NCBI GenBank assembly: GCA_023392395.1
Contig: JAEVZE010000462.1
Span: 1-7,218, forward strand
Length of the DNA stretch: 7,218 nucleotides
Reading direction: 5' to 3'
From: Bacillota bacterium
Lineage (GTDB): Bacteria > Bacillota > Clostridia > Christensenellales > Aristaeellaceae
Shown: piece after piece, positions 1-5,521 of the stretch
Layout of the letters: each line of letters opens with the position of its first letter
How positions within the stretch are numbered: the first letter of the stretch is position 1
Notes under the pieces: generated by a model
The model's database searches: none
What the model was told of the DNA's origin: nothing
Seen by the model: the letters and a program-made list of their open reading frames with translations, nothing else
Program-made: the position numbers and the translations under genes

Positions 1-1
1 C

Positions 2-280
2 CGCACGCTGACGGAGCACTGCGTCAAGGGCATTGCCGCAAATGAAGCGCGCTGCCGCCGGTACGTGGAAGAAAGCGCGGGCGTCGCCGCGGCGCTGTGC
101 CCCCACATCGGCTACGCGCGCGCCTCCCGCCTTGCGAAGGAGGCGCTGAACAGCGGGATGAGCGTAGAGGCGCTGGCAAGGCGCGACGCCCTTTTGCCCG
201 GCGAAAAACTGAGGGAGATTCTCGACCCCTACGCGATGACGACGCCTCCGGCAGCACGCAGCCCCTTGCCCGTTTCCTGA
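2..280 (+). CDS. aspA: Aspartate ammonia-lyase, C-terminal fragment (5' truncated)
   Basis: This is the last 92 codons of a gene that begins before the window; the frame is open from base 2 to the TGA at 278-280. The family is the aspartase/fumarase superfamily, cytosolic homotetramers. Aspartase converts L-aspartate to fumarate and ammonia. Visible are the conserved C-terminal stretch HCVKGIAANEARCRRYVEES (about residues 6-25 of the fragment), a following PHIGYARASRLAKEAL helix, and the closing LREILDPYAMT segment, which looks more like aspartase than class II fumarase. The catalytic SS loop and other signature segments lie upstream and cannot be seen, so fumarase or another superfamily member is possible. 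The tail after DPYAMT is a short proline/alanine-rich end. The next gene has its own promoter, so this gene probably ends its own transcript, although I see no clear terminator after it. Confidence 0.78.
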   Translation, partial: RTLTEHCVKGIAANEARCRRYVEESAGVAAALCPHIGYARASRLAKEALNSGMSVEALARRDALLPGEKLREILDPYAMTTPPAARSPLPVS

Positions 281-301
281 AGCGGTTGGAATATCGCGTC
301 C

Positions 302-330
302 TTGACCGGCGGGCCGGCGAGCGGTATGAT
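302..330 (+). promoter_or_regulatory. Sigma-A-type promoter of the Nudix gene
   Basis: A -35 box TTGACC (302-307) is separated by exactly 17 bp from a -10 box TATGAT (325-330). Each box matches the consensus at five of six positions. Transcription would start near 337, giving a leader of about 28 nt before the ATG at 365. This placement also argues against the longer open frame beginning at 302 being translated. Confidence 0.72.
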
Positions 331-364
331 GGGATGGAGGCCAAAGCGGAAGGGGATGGGGTTT

Positions 365-838
365 ATGGCGCGGCAGCCTCAACAGATTCACGTCTATCTC
401 TACCGGAGCGCGGCGGGTGGCTACGAGTTCGCCGTTTTTCAGCGATCGGAAAATCCCCTGTGGTGGCAGGGGATCTGCGGCGGCGTGGAGGAGGGCGAAA
501 CGGTCCTGGAGGGCGCGCGCAGGGAGATCCGCGAGGAAGCGGGGATTCGTGAACCCTTCCCGCTGTATCGCCTGGACTCGGTCAGCAGCCTGCCGTCGAA
601 CCTGTTCTCTCCCGAAACGCAGGCTGTCTGGGGGCGGGATGTCGTCGCCATCCCCATGATCTTCTTTGCCATGCCCTTTGAGGGCGAAGTGACGCTGTCG
701 GAAGAGCATACCGGTTTTAAGTGGTGCGCCTATGGCGAGGCCGAAAAGCTGGTCTATTTTCACGATCAGAAGGTTGCCCTCTGGGAACTGAATGAACGGC
801 TGTTGCGGGGCAATCTGATCCGCCGCGAAGGGCGTTGA
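365..838 (+). CDS. Nudix hydrolase, NudB-like NTP pyrophosphohydrolase
   Basis: A 157-residue cytosolic Nudix-fold enzyme. Family members hydrolyse a nucleoside diphosphate linked to another moiety using a divalent metal. The Nudix box is complete at residues 39-61: G39, E45, then R53-E54-I55-R56-E57-E58-A59-G60-I61, so the metal-binding glutamates are all present. The preceding FAVFQRSENPLWWQGICGG segment and the later SEEHTGFKWC motif (about residues 118-127) resemble the dihydroneopterin triphosphate / dATP pyrophosphohydrolase (NudB) group. Substrate prediction within Nudix is unreliable, so only the family is firm. I chose the ATG at 365 because the purine-rich GGAAGGGG ribosome binding site lies just upstream and a promoter at 302-330 excludes longer starts. 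It follows the aspartase gene by 84 bp but appears to be transcribed separately, and ends at the hairpin at 907-941. Confidence 0.9.
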   Translation: MARQPQQIHVYLYRSAAGGYEFAVFQRSENPLWWQGICGGVEEGETVLEGARREIREEAGIREPFPLYRLDSVSSLPSNLFSPETQAVWGRDVVAIPMIFFAMPFEGEVTLSEEHTGFKWCAYGEAEKLVYFHDQKVALWELNERLLRGNLIRREGR

Positions 839-906
839 AAATCCGCAAAGCGGCGGCGCACGGGTCGCCGGGAACAAGTGGATGGAACGCCGGGTTTGTC
901 AACGGC

Positions 907-941
907 AGGAAGCTCCGGGGCCGCGGCCCCGGAGCCTCTTT
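907..941. terminator. GC-rich intrinsic terminator between convergent genes
   Basis: A perfect 24-nt palindrome at 912-935 folds into a 10-bp GC-rich stem (GCTCCGGGGC / GCCCCGGAGC) with a CGCG loop. The stem can extend through 907-910 and 937-940 after one mismatch. On the plus strand it is followed by TCTTTGTT, a modest T-tract, 73 nt after the Nudix stop. On the minus strand it lies 24 nt past the stop of the exported-protein gene, but the tail there is less T-rich. Its place between convergent genes suggests use in both directions, best for the plus strand. Confidence 0.8.
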
Positions 942-959
942 GTTCCCTTATGGGATCGT

Positions 960-2708
960 TTACATCGTTACGACAGGGCGGTTTCCGCCGGGCTGCAGGA
1001 ATTCGTAGGGTTCCGCGTCGTAGGCGGACATGTTGCCATCCTTGACGCCGCCCAGCGTGAGCACATGGTAGTAGTTGCCGCCCTTGATCTGGATGTCTTC
1101 GGTGCGCATGTAAAAGCCGCCGTCGCCGAACATGTATTCCTCGCCGTACCAGACCATGCCGGAGGCCACCAACACGTAGTACTTCCCCTTGGGCACGCGC
1201 ACCGTTGCGGATTGTCCGGGGCGCGCGAACGCGGTGGCCACCAGATTGTCCGTATCCACCTCGCGCATCTGGATCAGGCTGGCGAACCCGTCCTTCGGGA
1301 CCTTGAAGATCACCTTGGTGCCGCGCGTCGAGCCGCTGATGCGCCCGCTCTTGGGGAAGTCCAGCGCCGGGTAATCGGGCAGGGCGGCGGCGTCCGCGTA
1401 GAGCGCCAAGAGCCGCAGGTTGTACGCGCCGTCGTAGCGGAAGATGAAGGAATTGTACGCGTCGCCCGCGTACGGGCTTTCCAAAGCAAAGAGCTGGTCG
1501 ATGTCCAGCACGAAGTCGATCTTTTCGGCGCCCTTCTTTTTGAGCGCGGACGCCCTGGCGGCCAGTTCCTCCAGGTATACGCGCTTGATCTCGTCCTGGG
1601 ACAAGGCGTTTGCGCCCTCCTGCCTGGCCAGGCGCTGGTACGCCGATTCGTACCCCGCGAGCAGCAGGTCATCGCCCTTTACACCGGTGATGCTCAATTT
1701 GAGCGCGTGGGGCCCGTCGTTCACGTTCAGCGCCTGTTTTTGCTGCGCGGCGAACAGCGGCTCCAGTTCTTCCTTCGATGCGCCGGGCCGGAGGTCCTCG
1801 GACGCCTGATTGGAGAGCAGGTAGCCCGCCAGTGCGATGCGGACCTTCTTGTCGTTGAACGCCTTTTTGGACTGGCCCGCGGCCTTCTGGATCGCCTTGA
1901 GCAGCGCCTTGACCGCCTTATCGGTGGCGGCGAGGCCGCCTTCGTCCGTCACAGCCAGAGTACACTGGAGGTCGTAGGCGGAGGCATTCCGGTACAGATG
2001 GCGCATGGAATCGCCCGCATCGGCCTCCGTAACGGTCTTGAGGCCCGGATTGAAGGACCGGAGGCTGAAGACAAGCGTGCCGTCCTGAAGAAGCGCGTCT
2101 TTTGCGCCAGCCTTCAGGATCGCCTGTACCCAAGGATCCTTCGCCTTCTCCGCCTCGGAGGACAATAGAGCGCCCACAAAATCCGCCGCCCGCTGCTCGG
2201 GCGAGGGCTGCGTGGTACCGGCGCTTTCGCCGCCGGAGGCCGAAAGCTGCGCCAGAAGGTGTTCGCTTCCGTCCTCGCCGCGCAAAATCAGGCGCATGCC
2301 ATCGGGCGACACGCCTTCAGGCAGGCGGTAGATCAGATCGAACGCGTCCTGCTGGTCGTTCAGCGCCTGCGCCCCATCTTTGACCGTGGCCCCGGGCACG
2401 TGCCACTCCGCGATCTGGTAGACGGCGTTCGAAGCGTCCTTGAGCTCGAACCGCTTCGCGCCCGCCACGATGTCGTACAGCGCGATCTGCCCGCTCGCGG
2501 GGGCCAGCCGCACCAGCGCCATCGTGCCCTCCGCGGGCGCGGAGGTGGCGCTCAGCTGGCTGGGGTCGTCGGTGTACAGGCTGAGCATCAGCGTGTACGA
2601 TCCCCACGAAAAGGTGGGATTTCCGAGGTCCGAGGCTGAAAGCGTGAGCGCGGACGCGACAGGCGAGAGTGACAGGAGCAGCGCAATCAGGACCGCAAGC
2701 TTTTTCAT
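960..2708 (-). CDS. Exported protein of unknown function
   Basis: A 582-residue protein that I do not recognise. It begins with a signal peptide: M1-K-K, a hydrophobic core at about 4-14, and a likely signal peptidase I site after SPVASA (A20). It has no lipobox, its only cysteine is C249, and I see no later membrane segment or wall-sorting signal. It should therefore be released or non-covalently retained outside the membrane. Residues about 21-155 look beta-rich. A low-complexity linker (SASGGESAGTTQPSP, 156-170) leads to a helical middle region with Lys/Ala-rich stretches (about 260-290 and 370-395). Residues about 464-552 look like a compact beta domain with the motif GKYYVLVASGMVWYG and YMFG, similar in style to small beta modules of Firmicute exported proteins. 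The start at 2708 (not an upstream ATG at 2837) is set by an AGGAGG site 6 nt before it and by the signal peptide. Confidence 0.85.
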   Translation of the reverse strand: MKKLAVLIALLLSLSPVASALTLSASDLGNPTFSWGSYTLMLSLYTDDPSQLSATSAPAEGTMALVRLAPASGQIALYDIVAGAKRFELKDASNAVYQIAEWHVPGATVKDGAQALNDQQDAFDLIYRLPEGVSPDGMRLILRGEDGSEHLLAQLSASGGESAGTTQPSPEQRAADFVGALLSSEAEKAKDPWVQAILKAGAKDALLQDGTLVFSLRSFNPGLKTVTEADAGDSMRHLYRNASAYDLQCTLAVTDEGGLAATDKAVKALLKAIQKAAGQSKKAFNDKKVRIALAGYLLSNQASEDLRPGASKEELEPLFAAQQKQALNVNDGPHALKLSITGVKGDDLLLAGYESAYQRLARQEGANALSQDEIKRVYLEELAARASALKKKGAEKIDFVLDIDQLFALESPYAGDAYNSFIFRYDGAYNLRLLALYADAAALPDYPALDFPKSGRISGSTRGTKVIFKVPKDGFASLIQMREVDTDNLVATAFARPGQSATVRVPKGKYYVLVASGMVWYGEEYMFGDGGFYMRTEDIQIKGGNYYHVLTLGGVKDGNMSAYDAEPYEFLQPGGNRPVVTM

Positions 2709-2714
2709 GGAGAA

Positions 2715-2720
2715 CCTCCT
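2715..2720 (-). promoter_or_regulatory. Shine-Dalgarno site of the exported-protein gene
   Basis: On the minus strand this reads AGGAGG, a consensus ribosome binding site, separated by 6 nt from the ATG at 2708-2706. It decides the start: the frame stays open a further 43 codons upstream, but that extension lacks a comparable site and would bury the signal peptide. Confidence 0.9.
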
Positions 2721-2731
2721 CATCTTGATGC

Positions 2732-2747
2732 GGCGGGGTCGCCCGCC
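2732..2747 (-). promoter_or_regulatory. GC hairpin in the mRNA leader, next to the ribosome binding site
   Basis: On the minus strand GGCGGG and CCCGCC form a six-base-pair all-GC stem around a CGAC loop, ending 11 nt before the AGGAGG site. It lies in the roughly 200-nt leader that runs from the predicted start near 2915 to the ATG at 2708. It has no T-tract, so it is not a terminator. It might tune ribosome access or protect the leader; this is inference from structure alone. The rest of the leader also holds a 10-bp palindrome, TCACCGGTGA (2768-2777). I recognise no known riboswitch in it. Confidence 0.4.
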
Positions 2748-2921
2748 CAGGGGGGTTATGACACGCTTCACCGGTGACCGCTTTGCCGTTGAAGGATGCG
2801 CAGTCGTTATACCGCGAGGGCGGCACATTTCTTTCACGGCAAGCCGGATGTAAAAGACGTGATTCGAAAAGTTGGATTTTGGATGAATGATGGATTAACG
2901 ATAGGGCGATACCTGCCTCTA

Positions 2922-2950
2922 ATTATAATACAATCCCAGGCGCGGGGCAA
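2922..2950 (-). promoter_or_regulatory. Promoter P1 of the exported-protein gene
   Basis: Read on the minus strand: -35 TTGCCC (2950-2945), a 17-bp spacer, and a perfect -10 TATAAT (2927-2922). Transcription would start near 2915, leaving a leader of about 207 nt. Farther upstream an A/T-tract (AAAAACTTTTTGAAAA, 2966-2981) sits where an UP element could contact RNA polymerase. The core is also copy 1 of the triplicated repeat. Confidence 0.7.
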
Positions 2951-2992
2951 TACGCCGGACCAATGAAAAACTTTTTGAAAAGCCCCTCCCTC

Positions 2993-3021
2993 ATTATTGT
3001 ACAATCCGGGGCGGGGGACAA
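2993..3021 (-). promoter_or_regulatory. Possible second promoter P2 of the exported-protein gene
   Basis: Read on the minus strand: -35 TTGTCC (3021-3016), a 17-bp spacer, and -10 AATAAT (2998-2993). It has the same architecture as P1 and matches it at 23 of 29 positions, 71 bp farther upstream. It contains the palindrome ATTGTACAAT, which could instead be a protein-binding site. Its -10 is weaker than that of P1. Confidence 0.45.
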
Positions 3022-3048
3022 GGGGACTGGCGATGGCCGTCGGTCCGA

Positions 3049-3077
3049 TTGTTTCACCCGGCAAATTATGCTATAAT
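3049..3077 (+). promoter_or_regulatory. Extended -10 promoter of the thioredoxin-CcdA gene
   Basis: A weak -35 TTGTTT (3049-3054) lies 17 bp before a perfect -10 TATAAT (3072-3077). The -10 is preceded by TGC, giving an extended -10 (TGCTATAAT) that can compensate for the weak -35. The start would be near 3084, with a leader of about 88 nt. The promoter occupies the first codons of the longest open frame, which rules out translation from 3049. Confidence 0.72.
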
Positions 3078-3171
3078 CCGGGTACACAGCGGCGCCGAGG
3101 CCGGGCGCGCTCTAGTACGCTGGTGGCGGCGCGTTGTTTTCCATTGCATTTTAGGGCGATGCCGGGGGGAG

Positions 3172-4317
3172 ATGCGGCGCTTGCGCGTTCATCACGGTCG
3201 TTTGAAGGGCATTGGACTTGTGATGCTTCTGGCGCTGATTCTTCTGGCGCTGGGCGCGTCGGCCCAGGCGCGCCCCGGCAGGCTGTACTATTTGTACATC
3301 ACCGCCTGCGAAAGCTGCCACGAGGCGTCCGGTCTGATCGACGCGCTGCCGGAAGCGATCCAGGTGACATCGGACGGCGAGGCGTTTTCCTCGCCCCTTC
3401 AGGTCGTCCGGGTCAACCTGACGGCGGATTCCGGCCGCGCGATGAAGCTGTTCGAGGCCTTCCGCGTGCCGGAGGAGGACCGGACCGCGCCGATGGTGCT
3501 GGCCGGGGATGCCTACTACGCGGGTGTGGACGCAATCCGGCGCTTTGTCACGCAGGATTTGCCTGCCGGGGCGGCGCTTACGACGCCGGAGGTGCTGGGC
3601 GAGGGCGCGGTGCCCGAGCTGGCCTGGGGGCCGATGCTGGCCGCGGGTTTCGTGGGCGGGCTGAACCCCTGCGCGCTCTCGATGCTGCTGCTCCTTCTGA
3701 CGGTGCTGTTTCAACTCAAGGCCAACGCGTTTCGGTGCGCGGCGGTGTTCCTGGGCGCGAAGTTCGTCACCTATCTTTTGATCGGCACGCTTCTCTTGGG
3801 CGCGTTCCAGGCGTGGAACCCAAGCTGGCTCCAGATGACCGCGAAGATCGCGCTGACCGCGATGTCCGTGGCTTTGATCGCGCTCAACCTGCGCGACGCG
3901 TGGATGGCCCGGCGGGAGCGCTACGGCGAGATCAAGAATCAGCTGCCCGCGCCGCTTCGAAGGGGATTGCAGGCGCGCATCCATAAGGCCCTGGAAAAGC
4001 CCTTCGGCCCGCTCACGCTGGTGGTGGCCGCGCTGGGCGTTCTGGTGGCGGCGGGCGAATTTTTGTGCGCCGGTCAGGTGTACCTGGCGGCGCTGCTGGC
4101 GGCGATCCAGACCGGAAAAGACCTCGCCGCGCTGTTCCCGATGCTGATCGGGTATTGCCTGATGTTCCTCCTGCCGTCGGCGGCGCTCAGCTTTGCCGTC
4201 GCGAGGGGTCAGGCGCTGTTCCTGGTTTCTGAATTTGTCCGGCGGCGCATGCCGCTGATCAAGCTGATCACGGCGTTGTTCTTCGTGGCGGCGCTCTTCT
4301 ACGTCTGGGTGGCATAA
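3172..4317 (+). CDS. CcdA/DsbD-type membrane thiol-disulfide protein with N-terminal thioredoxin-like domain
   Basis: A 381-residue inner-membrane protein predicted to pass reducing equivalents from cytosolic thioredoxin to the outside. Residues 1-34 form a signal/anchor segment (basic start, hydrophobic core about 15-29). Residues about 37-128 look like a thioredoxin fold: LYYLYITACESCHE carries the C46-x-x-C49 redox pair, and P107 in DRTAPMVL fits the cis-proline loop. Residues about 153-380 form the CcdA-like domain with about six membrane helices. It has the paired cysteines expected of the family: C167 in GGLNPCALS and C299 in AAGEFLCAGQ. A basic loop (about 245-277) separates the two halves. 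DsbD places its thioredoxin domain at the C-terminus; here it is N-terminal. Likely clients are exported thiol proteins or cytochrome c maturation, but no cytochrome genes are nearby. The ATG at 3172 has a GGGGGGA run almost touching it, so TTG 3181 or GTG 3220 remain possible starts. Confidence 0.85.
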   Translation: MRRLRVHHGRLKGIGLVMLLALILLALGASAQARPGRLYYLYITACESCHEASGLIDALPEAIQVTSDGEAFSSPLQVVRVNLTADSGRAMKLFEAFRVPEEDRTAPMVLAGDAYYAGVDAIRRFVTQDLPAGAALTTPEVLGEGAVPELAWGPMLAAGFVGGLNPCALSMLLLLLTVLFQLKANAFRCAAVFLGAKFVTYLLIGTLLLGAFQAWNPSWLQMTAKIALTAMSVALIALNLRDAWMARRERYGEIKNQLPAPLRRGLQARIHKALEKPFGPLTLVVAALGVLVAAGEFLCAGQVYLAALLAAIQTGKDLAALFPMLIGYCLMFLLPSAALSFAVARGQALFLVSEFVRRRMPLIKLITALFFVAALFYVWVA

Positions 4318-4378
4318 CACGACTCGACGCGAACGCCTGTAGGATGATCGACTGGGGCGGGAGGGACGAACGCGAGGT

Positions 4379-5335
4379 ATGGCCAATCTGCACGTGGTGG
4401 ACTTTTCCGGACAGGTGCTGAGAATCCTGCACAACCCGATCCTTCGATGCGTCGGGATGTGTTCGGATACCCGCGAGCTGCCCGTAATTCCCCACGCGCA
4501 CAACGACAGCGTCGAGATGATCTACTTCCTCGAGGGCGAGTACGAGCTCGACATCGAGGGCGCGCGCTACCAGGCGGGCGCGCAGGATATGGTGATCTAC
4601 AACCCTGGCGTATTCCACAGGGAGCGCGCCGTCCGCGCACCCACGGGCACCTGCTATTACTCGATCCGCTTCAGCGATATGGAGGTCTGCGGCCTGGCGG
4701 AGGGTTCGATCCTGCCGGAGGAGATTTCCCCGGTGTTCGCAACCGGCGCGTACGCAAGGTTTTTCCAGAATTGCCTGGGCATGATGATGGACGAGTGCGT
4801 GCGCAAGAACGTGGGCTACGAGCAAATCTGCCAAAACCTTTTGCAGAGCGTGATTCTGCTGGTGCTGCGCATCATCGACGCGGAGCACGGCGAGATCCAG
4901 AAAAACGACCCCTCCTCCACCGTGCAGCAGGTGCAGCGCTACATCGCCGAAAACTACATGCGCGACATCTCCATGACCGACGTTGCCAACCAACTGCACA
5001 TCAGCTACTATCACCTGTCCCACATCTTCAAGGAAAAGATGGGCGTATCGCCCCACAATTACATGATCGACCTGCGCATCAGCGAGGCCACGCGCCTGCT
5101 GATCAACACCCAGTACCCCATCTGCGACATCGCCAACATGGTGGGGTACACCAACCAGTCGCGCTTCTTCGCGCAGTTCAGAAAGTTCAAGAACATGTCG
5201 CCGATGCAGTTCCGGAAGGAGTTCCAGGCCGTGCCGGAGGAAGAGGAGATGCGCTTCCTGGACGAGGCGAAGCCTGATGCCGCGCAGGGCGAGCCGCCGG
5301 ACGATGTTGACGCCCCGTTATGCGACGACGATTGA
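4379..5335 (+). CDS. AraC-family transcriptional regulator
   Basis: A 318-residue DNA-binding regulator. Residues about 35-100 form a cupin-like sensor domain (PHAHNDSVEMIYFLEGEYEL, then a NPGVFHRE turn), the usual effector-binding part of AraC proteins. A helical linker spans about 120-175. The C-terminal AraC domain, about 182-283, has two helix-turn-helix units: ISMTDVANQLHISYYHLSHI (about 197-216) and PICDIANMVGYTNQSRFFAQ (247-266), ending in the conserved F-x-K-x-x-x-MSPMQFRK. After it an acidic, low-complexity tail (about 286-318) extends beyond the usual end. The gene starts 61 bp after the thioredoxin-CcdA stop, with no clear promoter or terminator between them, so co-transcription is possible. 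The AGG run of GGGAGGG (about 4359-4365) is a rather distant ribosome binding site. The 186-bp gap to the substrate-binding protein suggests that gene is its target. The effector is unknown, but sugars are common for this type. Confidence 0.9.
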   Translation: MANLHVVDFSGQVLRILHNPILRCVGMCSDTRELPVIPHAHNDSVEMIYFLEGEYELDIEGARYQAGAQDMVIYNPGVFHRERAVRAPTGTCYYSIRFSDMEVCGLAEGSILPEEISPVFATGAYARFFQNCLGMMMDECVRKNVGYEQICQNLLQSVILLVLRIIDAEHGEIQKNDPSSTVQQVQRYIAENYMRDISMTDVANQLHISYYHLSHIFKEKMGVSPHNYMIDLRISEATRLLINTQYPICDIANMVGYTNQSRFFAQFRKFKNMSPMQFRKEFQAVPEEEEMRFLDEAKPDAAQGEPPDDVDAPLCDDD

Positions 5336-5358
5336 CTTTTATGCAAATCACCTAAATC

Positions 5359-5375
5359 GGATTGTCTGGGATTGT
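5359..5375 (+). promoter_or_regulatory. Direct repeat GGATTGT x2, candidate regulator site
   Basis: GGATTGT occurs at 5359-5365 and again at 5369-5375, exactly 10 bp apart, so both copies would face the same side of the helix. It lies 66 bp upstream of the -35 of the transporter promoter and directly after the AraC gene, which fits an AraC-type activator site. A small inverted pair ATCGGA / TCCGAT (5356-5361, 5379-5384) brackets the second copy. No binding data support it. Confidence 0.35.
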
Positions 5376-5440
5376 AGTTCCGATCGGTTTCTGGTTGTTT
5401 AAGAGCGCAAAATGTAGGTGTCAAACCACAAAAAACGATA

Positions 5441-5470
5441 TTGTTGGGCGCCAATGGGTGTGTCTATAAT
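5441..5470 (+). promoter_or_regulatory. Promoter of the substrate-binding protein gene
   Basis: A weak -35 TTGTTG (5441-5446) is followed after 18 bp by a perfect -10 TATAAT (5465-5470), with the start near 5477 and a leader of about 45 nt. The imperfect -35 and longer spacer are typical of a promoter needing an activator, which fits the AraC gene just upstream. Two GGCGCC palindromes (5447-5452 and 5493-5498) flank the -10 and may pair as GGCGCCA / TGGCGCC. Confidence 0.68.
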
Positions 5471-5507
5471 GTATGTAGCGACGTGTGGCAATGGCGCCGC
5501 ACAATAA

Positions 5508-5515
5508 AAGGAGGT
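5508..5515 (+). promoter_or_regulatory. Strong Shine-Dalgarno site of the substrate-binding protein gene
   Basis: AAGGAGGT is a near-perfect complement of the 16S rRNA 3' end and lies 6 nt before the ATG at 5522. It fixes the start and implies strong translation, as expected for an abundant transporter binding protein. Confidence 0.9.
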
Positions 5516-5521
5516 CTTTTC

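Larger units (their letters stand above)
2922..3082. repeat. Three-copy promoter-core repeat, period 71-72 bp
   Basis: Three related cores begin at 2922 (ATTATAATACAATCC), 2993 (ATTATTGTACAATCC) and 3065 (ATTATGCTATAATCC). The consensus is ATTATnnTAyAATCC, and it is followed by a G-rich stretch in all three. Copies 2 and 3 match at 15 of 18 positions. The DNA between the cores is not clearly repeated, so this is a spaced set of cores and not a simple tandem duplication. Copies 1 and 2 fit minus-strand promoters; copy 3 fits the plus-strand promoter. Whether the array arose by promoter duplication or marks a regulator's binding sites cannot be decided from sequence alone. Confidence 0.6.

Noticed and set aside
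882..2168. A 428-codon plus-strand open frame opposite the exported-protein gene
   Set aside because: It begins before the terminator hairpin, reads through it, and yields an Arg/Val/His-rich product with no recognisable motif. The opposite strand has a signal peptide and an AGGAGG site.
2834..3064. A 76-codon minus-strand open frame in the divergent spacer
   Set aside because: Its apparent internal repeat comes from the repeated promoter cores. It overlaps predicted promoters P1 and P2 and has no ribosome binding site or family resemblance.
3106..3140. A possible transcription attenuator in the thioredoxin-CcdA leader (CGCGC / GCGCG stem followed by TTGTTTT)
   Set aside because: The stem is only 5 bp with an 18-nt loop in very GC-rich DNA, too weak to call.
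3181..3360. The CESCH sequence as a heme c attachment motif (CxxCH)
   Set aside because: It sits where a thioredoxin-fold active site is expected, with a matching cis-proline loop and a CcdA domain following, so a redox disulfide explains it better.
3151..4503. A 450-codon minus-strand open frame across the thioredoxin-CcdA gene
   Set aside because: The product is an Arg/Gln/His-rich string typical of an antisense frame, while the plus strand encodes a recognisable membrane protein with conserved cysteines.
4268..5056. A 262-codon minus-strand open frame opposite the AraC gene
   Set aside because: It is antisense to a complete AraC regulator with both helix-turn-helix motifs and has a low-complexity His/Val/Leu-rich product.
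5396..5424. A minus-strand promoter (TTGACA, 17 bp, TAAACA) that would transcribe antisense to the AraC gene
   Set aside because: The -35 is perfect but the -10 is poor, and there is no minus-strand gene downstream for it to serve.
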